DNA of 47,907 nucleotides from assembly GCA_002422725.1 (NCBI GenBank), contig DITE01000002.1, forward strand, positions 1 through 47,907. Reading direction: 5' to 3'. Within the stretch, counting starts at the first letter, position 1; every line of letters begins with the position of its first letter. Source of the stretch: Bacteroidales bacterium UBA6192 (GTDB lineage Bacteria > Bacteroidota > Bacteroidia > Bacteroidales > F082). Position numbers and translations under genes: made by a program. The notes beneath the pieces are model-generated. The model was not told where the DNA came from, ran no database searches, and saw only the letters and a list, made by a program, of their open reading frames with translations. Of this stretch, positions 42,141-47,907 are shown piece by piece.

Positions 42141-43238
42141 TTACACAGCTTTATTTCTCAAAACATCCAACAGGGTTTTAGCCTTGTTTTCTGTTTCCTG
42201 CCATTCCTTTTCCACCACCGAAGCAGCGGTAAGGCCTCCTCCGGTATACAGCAGGGCTTTGTTGCCGATAAGTTGCATGCTACGAAGGTTCACAAACAAC
42301 TTCATGTTCGAAAGGTCGTCAACCGGACCGAGAAAACCGGTGTAGTAATCTCTTTTGTGTGTTTCGGTGAGATGAATGAGTTCTTTTGCCAGTTGGGTGG
42401 GCATTCCGCAAACTGCCGGGGTAGGGTGCAGGGCCAACGCCAATTTCAGACCACTTGTGTGAGGAGGCAGATCGAAGTTAAAACTGGTCATCAGATGGGA
42501 CACAGGGCCGGCAGATAGGGTTACCGGATTGTTCTCCTGAACATTCATTAACTGTTGGTTCTGTAAAGTGTTACGGATCATTTCTGTAACCAGATTCTGC
42601 TCATGCTGTTCCTTTTCAGGCCATGGTTCTGGCGCCAACTCATCAACAACATGACTACGTGTCCCGGCCAACGACATGGTTTTGCCTTTGCCATGTATGA
42701 TTTCCAGTAAGGTTTCGGGACTTGCCCCCATCCATTGCAAACCTTCGCCATCGCTAATCAGGTAAATAAATGCAGATGGATACTTTTCGCATAGCTTGAT
42801 AAAAGTTAGTGCCGGGTCAAAATCATCTTTTAGGGTTTCCATAACTACCCGTGATAACACCACCTTGTTGATCTTGCCTTGCTGCAATTCGCTTATTAGT
42901 TTGGTGCATTGATTTATATAGTCGATAAACGCTGTTTCATGAGGCAGGTTCACAATCGTGTTGGAATTGACTTTGGCAGAATTTAAACCTGAAAGATCGC
43001 CGGAATACTCAAGTCCAGGAAATTGAACTGCTGGCTTTATCAAAACAAAAGGACTTTCTGGTGTAAGGTCAAAAGGCGACATAACGAAGGCGGGTAAATT
43101 TTCAGAGACCTCTTTTTCCGACAAGGTTTTGATGCAGTTGCCCGCACTGGTAACAATTTCAATTGATTCGGGCAACCTCCAACTGGCAAATGGAATGTGA
43201 TGTTGTAAAAAGTGAGATATAATCAGGCTTAGATGCAT
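42141..43238 (-). CDS. menF: Isochorismate synthase
   Basis: Chorismate-binding enzyme of 365 aa that makes isochorismate, the first committed step to menaquinone. Typical blocks are VVLSRVVMET, LISDGEGLQWMGASPETLL, LAGTRS, LHPTPAVCGMPTQLAKELI and YYTGFLGPVDDLSNMKLFVNLRSM, then the C-terminal YTGGGLTAASVVEKEWQETE. The ATG at 43238 lies 8 bases past the menI stop; an ATG at 43286 inside menI would add 16 residues and is less likely. Confidence 0.93.
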   Translation of the reverse strand: MHLSLIISHFLQHHIPFASWRLPESIEIVTSAGNCIKTLSEKEVSENLPAFVMSPFDLTPESPFVLIKPAVQFPGLEYSGDLSGLNSAKVNSNTIVNLPHETAFIDYINQCTKLISELQQGKINKVVLSRVVMETLKDDFDPALTFIKLCEKYPSAFIYLISDGEGLQWMGASPETLLEIIHGKGKTMSLAGTRSHVVDELAPEPWPEKEQHEQNLVTEMIRNTLQNQQLMNVQENNPVTLSAGPVSHLMTSFNFDLPPHTSGLKLALALHPTPAVCGMPTQLAKELIHLTETHKRDYYTGFLGPVDDLSNMKLFVNLRSMQLIGNKALLYTGGGLTAASVVEKEWQETENKAKTLLDVLRNKAV

Positions 43239-43246
43239 GAGACCAC

Positions 43247-43669
43247 TCAGGAGTTTTTTGGAATGATGAAGTTGGTAAGGCGACAAGTAGAAACCAACTG
43301 TTTTTCGTCGTCAACGATATCGATGTTCCACACATGGGTATTTTTGCCACGGTGGATGATTGTTGCATTGGCATAAACCCAGCCGTCTTTTGCTGCTCTG
43401 ACGTGGTTGGCGCTCATGTGCGATCCACGCACATCGTTTTTGTCGAGATCAACGATGAATGCTGACCCAATACTGCCAACGGTTTCGGCCAGAGCCAGGC
43501 TGCTGCCTCCATGCAATATGCCCATAGGTTGTTTGGTGCGCTCATTCACCGGCATGCGGGCAAGTACGTAGCCGTTTCTCAACTCAAGGTATTCAATGCC
43601 TAATTGTTCCATGAGGGTGTTGCGGTTCATCGCATTGAGCTCGGCCATTGTAGTGTTTGGATTGATCAT
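43247..43669 (-). CDS. menI: Hotdog-fold thioesterase, probable DHNA-CoA thioesterase
   Basis: Small hotdog thioesterase of 140 aa, PaaI/YdiI type. GILHGGSSLALAETVGSIGS has the His-Gly-Gly and the catalytic Glu of the family; GSHMSANHVRAAKDGWVYANA and WNIDIVDDEKQLVSTCRLTNFII are the usual core. At the head of the men cluster, it is best read as the enzyme that releases dihydroxynaphthoate from CoA before MenA. The substrate is inferred from position. Confidence 0.88.
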   Translation of the reverse strand: MINPNTTMAELNAMNRNTLMEQLGIEYLELRNGYVLARMPVNERTKQPMGILHGGSSLALAETVGSIGSAFIVDLDKNDVRGSHMSANHVRAAKDGWVYANATIIHRGKNTHVWNIDIVDDEKQLVSTCRLTNFIIPKNS

Positions 43670-43688
43670 CAGTTGTATGTTTTCTGGA

Positions 43689-43696
43689 CAAAATTA
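43689..43696 (-). promoter_or_regulatory. -7 box of the men cluster (menI)
   Basis: TAATTTTG on the minus strand, 19 bases before the menI ATG. The nearest TTG upstream is only 12 bases away, so the -33 part is uncertain. Confidence 0.45.
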
Positions 43697-43954
43697 AGAT
43701 TATTAGCTCAACTTGAATATTTTTAGGCTGCTGGGTAGGTTGTTACGATGAATGAAAAAATGAGCCACTTAATTCCAGACTTTTTGCTCCACTGAAACTG
43801 ATAACCGGTAAAACATTCCTGCAAATCATTTCAGGTTTCAAAGCAACTGAGACTATCTGAAAAACGATAATCATTTCACACCAGATGAACACTCCTGACC
43901 ATGTATTCTGACTAACTTAGGTCACCTTTCGGGTATCAAGATTCCAGAAAGCAT

Positions 43955-44761
43955 TTATTTGGATGATTCTCTGCTGGCATTAACAAAAGCGTACTTATTG
44001 CCATTTTTCTTCCATATGATTGTAATCACCTCCAGCTTGTTTCGGTCCCAGCTTGAGTCAGGTTGCAGTGAAAAGGTGTGCAAAAAGGTGTTTCCGGTAG
44101 TTGGTTCAACAGTTATTCTTTCACCGAAACTCGAGGTGTGTGCACTGGCCCGCAGCACATGAGGATGCAATACCAGGTCTGGTTTGCCATTTTGCTCGCC
44201 CGAAACTTCGTGTTCAAGCACATAGGCCCCTACATAATATTCGCCTACGGCTGCGTCACTGAAAAATTGTGTTTTGCTGACGATATTAAGGGTATTGTTT
44301 TTGTATGCGCTAAGAAAACCAGTATTCACTATGACCTGGCTATCGACGAAGGCTTCAGCTGCCGAAACACAGGAAGCTCTTGTGCCCTGATAGCTCACCC
44401 CTCCGGTAACATAAGCAGTTTTGTTCTGGCCGTTGATATAAAATGCCGGCCAACCATTAAATTGTTCAAACGATTGAGCAAAATCAGCAGCTAACTGGTT
44501 ATAAAACAGTGACCTGTAACTGGCGAAGGTTGAAATTGGAATGGCCTTGTCGCCTATTAATCCGGTCAGTTCTTCATTCAGCATCCAACCCCAGCTGCCG
44601 CAGGCTGAGCACCATGTGGCTGTCAACTTGTTGAAGATGGCTGTGTTTTTCTCCTCAACATCGATGGTTGATGCATCAGGGATGATCTCTTCGTCACTCT
44701 TTTTGTTGCAGGAAACCAGCAGACAAATAGTCAAAAAATAATAAATAGTAGTTTTTTTCAT
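43955..44761 (-). CDS. Omp28-like lipoprotein with thioredoxin-type CxxC
   Basis: Predicted lipoprotein of 268 aa. The signal peptide (MKKTTIYYFLTICLLVSC) ends at the lipidated Cys near residue 18, followed by NKKSDEE. About residues 45-60 hold TATWCSACGSWGW, a thioredoxin-like CxxC region, with FEQFNGWPAFYING at the place of the cis-Pro loop (GWPAF). The rest matches the Omp28-type proteins of Bacteroidota. No type IX sorting domain is seen. The ATG at 44761 shares one base with the comM stop (TAATG), so it is probably translated after comM. Redox activity is inferred from CxxC only. Confidence 0.8.
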   Translation of the reverse strand: MKKTTIYYFLTICLLVSCNKKSDEEIIPDASTIDVEEKNTAIFNKLTATWCSACGSWGWMLNEELTGLIGDKAIPISTFASYRSLFYNQLAADFAQSFEQFNGWPAFYINGQNKTAYVTGGVSYQGTRASCVSAAEAFVDSQVIVNTGFLSAYKNNTLNIVSKTQFFSDAAVGEYYVGAYVLEHEVSGEQNGKPDLVLHPHVLRASAHTSSFGERITVEPTTGNTFLHTFSLQPDSSWDRNKLEVITIIWKKNGNKYAFVNASRESSK

Positions 44762-46299
44762 TATGATCCCCATGTTTCACGGTCTAAACTTCGGTATTGA
44801 ATGGCTTCGGCTAAATGTTCCGTCCTGATGGCCTCCGCCTGGTCGAGGTCGGCTATGGTACGGGCAACTTTGAGTATCCTGTCGTAGGCCCTTGCTGAGA
44901 GGCTTAAGCGTTCCATTGCATTTTTCAGCAGACTGCGTCCGGTATCGTCTATATCACAGAAAGCCTGCAACATACTGCTCGACATCTGGGCGTTACAGTG
45001 CACATCGTGCTTGCCGGCGAAACGTTTTTCCTGGATTTTACGAGCCTTTATGACCCTTTTTCTGATTTCTTCACTTCTCTCCCCTGATCGTCTGTCGGCC
45101 AGGTCTTTAAATAGAACGGGCACAACCTCAACATGCAGGTCGATCCGATCCATGAGTGGGCCAGATATTTTATTCAGATATTTCTGAACAATGCCCGGGC
45201 TGCAAACACATTCCTGATCGGGATGGTTGTAGTAGCCACACGGGCAGGGGTTCATGGCTGCTACGAGCATAAAACTTGCCGGGAAATCAACTGAAATACG
45301 AGCTCTTGAAATTGTTACCACACGGTCTTCCATCGGCTGGCGCATCACTTCGAGCACCGAGCGCTTGAACTCGGGCAATTCGTCGAGAAACAACACACCA
45401 TGATGGGCAAGGGAAATTTCGCCGGGTTGCGGATAGGTTCCGCCACCCACAAGCCCTGCATCGGAGATGGTGTGGTGTGGACTGCGAAACGGACGCACCG
45501 AGACCAGTGATTTGTTTTTTCCCAGCACACCTGAAACTGAGTGTATTTTGGTTGTTTCGAGTGCTTCTTCAAGGCTCAATGGAGGTAAAATAGAGGGTAG
45601 ACGCTTGGCAAGCATGGTCTTGCCCGAACCTGGCGGCCCGATCAGGATGGCATTGTGACCACCTGATGCCGCAATCTCGAGAGCTCGCTTGATGTTTTCC
45701 TGCCCTTTTACATCGGCAAAATCAAATTCGTATTGGGTATTGTGCGCCTGAAAATCAAGCTCAGGGTCGATGATGGTGCGGCTTAGCGTGTTCTCACCGT
45801 TTAAAAAACCAACAACTTCGCTGATGTTCTCGGCACCATACACTTCAATTTCGGTAACAACTGCAGCTTCTGCAGCGTTTTCCTTTGGGATGACCATGCC
45901 ACGGAATCCTCCTTTCATGGCTTTTATAGCAATGGGCAAGGCTCCTTTGATCGGTTTCAGACCTCCATCGAGCGACAGTTCGCCCATAATGATAAACTGT
46001 TCCAGCTTCTCGCTATCAACCTGACCCGATGCTGCCATAATACCAATGGCAATCGGAAGGTCGTATGATGAGCCTTCCTTGCGTATATCGGCTGGAGCCA
46101 TATTGATCACAATTTTTTGCTTGGGGTATTTAAAACCAGTATTTCCAAGTGCTGCCTCAATGCGTTGCTGGCTCTCTTTCACAGCGCTGTCGGGCAATCC
46201 AACCAAAAAGAACTGAATACCTTTGTCGATGTTCACTTCGATGGTGATCGGAATGGCTTCGATACCAAATAGGGCACTGCCGAAGGTTTTAACAAGCAT
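44761..46299 (-). CDS. comM: ComM/YifB branch-migration ATPase (Mg-chelatase-like)
   Basis: AAA+ protein of 512 aa. The N-terminal 180 residues are the Lon/S5-like domain (EAIPITIEVNIDKGIQFFLVGLPDSAVKESQQRIEAAL). The ATPase has the Walker A GPPGSGKTMLAKRLP, the FRSPHHTISDAGLVGGG segment, the Walker B HHGVLFLDELPEF and a C4-type zinc-like region (NPCPCGYYNH ... CVC). ComM promotes branch migration of transforming DNA after RecA strand exchange. I chose the ATG at 46299 because the family starts there (MLVKTFGSALFG) and a -7 box covers the upstream ATG at 46341. It is coupled to the Omp28-like gene. Confidence 0.95.
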   Translation of the reverse strand: MLVKTFGSALFGIEAIPITIEVNIDKGIQFFLVGLPDSAVKESQQRIEAALGNTGFKYPKQKIVINMAPADIRKEGSSYDLPIAIGIMAASGQVDSEKLEQFIIMGELSLDGGLKPIKGALPIAIKAMKGGFRGMVIPKENAAEAAVVTEIEVYGAENISEVVGFLNGENTLSRTIIDPELDFQAHNTQYEFDFADVKGQENIKRALEIAASGGHNAILIGPPGSGKTMLAKRLPSILPPLSLEEALETTKIHSVSGVLGKNKSLVSVRPFRSPHHTISDAGLVGGGTYPQPGEISLAHHGVLFLDELPEFKRSVLEVMRQPMEDRVVTISRARISVDFPASFMLVAAMNPCPCGYYNHPDQECVCSPGIVQKYLNKISGPLMDRIDLHVEVVPVLFKDLADRRSGERSEEIRKRVIKARKIQEKRFAGKHDVHCNAQMSSSMLQAFCDIDDTGRSLLKNAMERLSLSARAYDRILKVARTIADLDQAEAIRTEHLAEAIQYRSLDRETWGS

Positions 46300-46338
46300 G
46301 GATGAAGTTTTGAATTTGCTTTCCTGTTGCAATAGCAG

Positions 46339-46346
46339 CAAATATA
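46339..46346 (-). promoter_or_regulatory. -7 box of comM
   Basis: TATATTTG on the minus strand, 39 bases before the comM ATG at 46299. It overlaps the alternative start at 46341 and so speaks against it. No -33 box seen. Confidence 0.4.
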
Positions 46347-46576
46347 TAGAAAATTGAGGCGCGTTGGGAAAAAAGAATGTGCTTAGTTATAATCGGTTTT
46401 GCAGAATTCTTGAAAAATGGTTTGCACTGAACCTATGGAATGGCTAAATAGCCTACAGACAGTATACTACAAATCAATTCTTTTCGTGTTTTCAACAATT
46501 GAGCGACAATTCAATCCGGATAAGTGCTTTGGTCTATTGGGAGGGAAGCGATAGAAAACAGGAATCGGGATCAATC

Positions 46577-47581
46577 CTACTTCTTCGGTTTATACTTCGA
46601 TCCCGCCAGGATGCTCTGGCTATCGGTAATTGCTATTATTTCACTTAGGCTAAGTCCGGAGTGTTGACGGGCATATTTGCGCACGATCTGCCATCCTACC
46701 CATTCACCAAGCCGGGCAGGGGCTTTTTCAGAAAAATCCTGTGTAAAAGGCCCATCGCCAAACAGTTTCCTGAACATCAGGAAGTCGCTTGAGTACAAAA
46801 CCTGCTCGCCGACAAAAAAAGCCCAAAGCTCGCCTTCGTGTTGGTTTACCCATTCGAGTTGCTCAGAAGTGTAACCAATAATCAGTTGATCATCTGTATC
46901 AGGCTGCATGGCTTCCAGAAAATAGAGTCTTTTGCCAGCCTTGATCATCTCGTCGAGTATGGTTTTGGTTTGCTGTTCGGGCTCAACATAGGCTTCGTAA
47001 ACTCCACCGAAAAGATCGTTTATCAGATGACCGGGAGTCATGCGTGAAATGCGGTAAAAAGGTATGCCCAATTGCCGGTAGTAGGGAAAATCAATGCCCA
47101 GATAGCAATCTAAGGCAATAGCAGCAGCATTTTCCGAAACCATCACAGGTGCCTCAAACTGAACGCCGGAGATGTAGAGATAGATTTCGGGAATTGGAGC
47201 TTCCGGAAAATGCTTGTGGTAGCGTCTGAAAGCATCTGTCATACTGTTCCGGGGATCATTGATACCACTAAACGTTACAGTGGAAACTTTGTATAACCTA
47301 CGAAGCAGGGTGTCGGTAACAAAGCTGCGGATACGGTTGATATTCGCCGAATCATCAAGGTCAGCGTCCAGAAAAGGCATGAAATCGGGTTGAATGCGTT
47401 TGAGTGTTTCCTGAAGCCTGTTGGTGTCGGCCTCGAAAAGTGCCTGGCCATAGTTCTTTACAATAATCTCTTTGGGAGGGAGGTCACTTGTGGGAAAATC
47501 AAAGTTGCTCCTGACCATGCTGTCACATGAAGCAAGAAACAGCAGGCTCATCAGAATCATCAGGAAATTTCGGTAGATCAT
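46577..47581 (-). CDS. gldB: GldB-like gliding/T9SS lipoprotein
   Basis: Predicted lipoprotein of 334 aa with signal peptide and lipobox LFLASC (Cys at about residue 19). The mature part resembles GldB, a Bacteroidota lipoprotein needed for gliding and linked to type IX secretion: RRYHKHFPEAPIPEIYLYISG, AIALDCYLGIDFPYY, LEAMQPDTDDQLIIGYTSEQLEWV and ARLGEWVGWQIVRKYA. The family has a zincin-like shape (DUF2268-like) but I see no HExxH. The ATG at 47587 (two residues longer) is equally possible; the frame back to 47644 is excluded because it runs through a terminator. Confidence 0.8.
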   Translation of the reverse strand: MIYRNFLMILMSLLFLASCDSMVRSNFDFPTSDLPPKEIIVKNYGQALFEADTNRLQETLKRIQPDFMPFLDADLDDSANINRIRSFVTDTLLRRLYKVSTVTFSGINDPRNSMTDAFRRYHKHFPEAPIPEIYLYISGVQFEAPVMVSENAAAIALDCYLGIDFPYYRQLGIPFYRISRMTPGHLINDLFGGVYEAYVEPEQQTKTILDEMIKAGKRLYFLEAMQPDTDDQLIIGYTSEQLEWVNQHEGELWAFFVGEQVLYSSDFLMFRKLFGDGPFTQDFSEKAPARLGEWVGWQIVRKYARQHSGLSLSEIIAITDSQSILAGSKYKPKK

Positions 47582-47622
47582 ATGCATTTGTTTAACGTCG
47601 AAGTATGGGCGACAAAAGTCGT

Positions 47623-47661
47623 AAAAAAAACCGAACCGCTTCAATCAGGAAACGATTCGGT
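47623..47661 (-). terminator. Terminator of the barrel-protein gene at the window edge
   Basis: ACCGAA (47630-47635) pairs with TTCGGT (47656-47661), with further partial pairing inside; on the minus strand the stem is followed by eight T bases (47630-47623). It ends the transcript of the gene running in from the right. Confidence 0.65.
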
Positions 47662-47740
47662 GATGCTTTATTTTGAATATCAGTAGTTTACTGATTTTCA
47701 GAAAGAAAGATATAAAATTAGTTTGGTGTTTGCTACCTGC

Positions 47741-47907
47741 TTAAAAAATCTTCCATCCAAGCGAAACCATGAATCCGCTGGGCCGGGAGTCGAATTTGAT
47801 TCCCTCTACTTCTTTGATGATTTTGTTGATTCCGGTGTAGTAATGTACATCAAGGGTAAACATCATCACATCAACACCGGCTCCGAGCTGGAATCCCCAT
47901 TGTAGGT
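47741..47907 (-). CDS. Outer-membrane beta-barrel protein, C-terminal fragment
   Basis: Only the last 54 residues are inside the window; the gene continues past the right edge. The reading frame ends QLGAGVDVMMFTLDVHYYTG ... GFMVSLGWKIF-stop. Alternating hydrophobic strands, Y/G-rich turns and the terminal Phe are typical of small Bacteroidota outer-membrane barrels (PorT/OmpW-like, Pfam OMP_b-brl type). It is followed by a terminator. The exact family cannot be told from this piece. Confidence 0.65.
   Translation of the reverse strand, partial: LQWGFQLGAGVDVMMFTLDVHYYTGINKIIKEVEGIKFDSRPSGFMVSLGWKIF

Noticed and set aside
43697..43954. Gap between the men cluster and the Omp28-like gene
   Set aside because: Checked for small open frames, tRNA and terminators; nothing supportable besides the menI -7 box at its right-hand transcription start.

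Overview
The window reads as a chromosomal segment of an anaerobic or facultatively anaerobic member of the Bacteroidota, probably a Bacteroidales/Marinilabiliales-type lineage rather than Bacteroides itself. The evidence is the type IX secretion (T9SS) parts (a PorG-like DUF6089 protein, a GldB-like lipoprotein and a giant surface protein with a gliding-type C-terminal sorting domain), the conserved block nadK - DUF6089 - uppS - bamA - ompH - ompH, signal peptides ending in AQ, and many promoters of the Bacteroidota form TTG-N18..20-TAnnTTTG. Coding density is high. I see no tRNA, rRNA, CRISPR array, insertion sequence, phage or integration site.

Layout. 1-3.3 kb: on the minus strand, a small orphan membrane protein, a stand-alone flavodoxin, and a coupled operon of a RIC-like hemerythrin protein, a LuxR-type regulator with a degenerate receiver, and a second flavodoxin. 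3.3-6.2 kb: a MurG-like glycosyltransferase divergent from dprA, then a PrsW-like membrane protein that has lost most catalytic positions. 6.3-16.7 kb: a plus-strand envelope block (cupin, rsgA, CBS-domain protein, single-POTRA barrel protein, nadK, DUF6089/PorG-like, uppS, bamA, two ompH/skp, DUF454). 16.75-18.4 kb: a surface lipoprotein and a membrane zinc peptidase. 18.5-25.1 kb: minus-strand odhA-odhB-nadB-gamma-carbonic-anhydrase operon, plus a 55-aa 2[4Fe-4S] ferredoxin. 25.6-28.5 kb: korA-korB, pointing away from the odh operon. 28.6-32.6 kb: tilS and a DsbD-type reductase with a duplicated N-terminal domain. 32.8-36.3 kb: the T9SS surface protein. 36.4-43.7 kb: a menaquinone cluster, menI-menF-menD-menB-menA-menC-menE in transcription order. 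43.9-47.9 kb: Omp28-like lipoprotein coupled to comM, gldB, and the 3' end of an outer-membrane barrel gene.

How it fits together. Two chemically different routes from 2-oxoglutarate to succinyl-CoA sit back to back: the NADH-producing dehydrogenase (OdhA/OdhB; no E3 gene here) and the ferredoxin-reducing KorAB, with a ferredoxin gene between them. The men genes make a respiratory quinone. The hemerythrin/regulator/flavodoxin cluster at the left end looks like a redox, oxygen or nitric-oxide stress module in which flavodoxin could replace ferredoxin; its regulator cannot be phosphorylated in the usual way. This is the best candidate here for an incompletely described system. Most of the rest is recognisable housekeeping and envelope biology. 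Family names come from motif recognition by eye and no database search was run.
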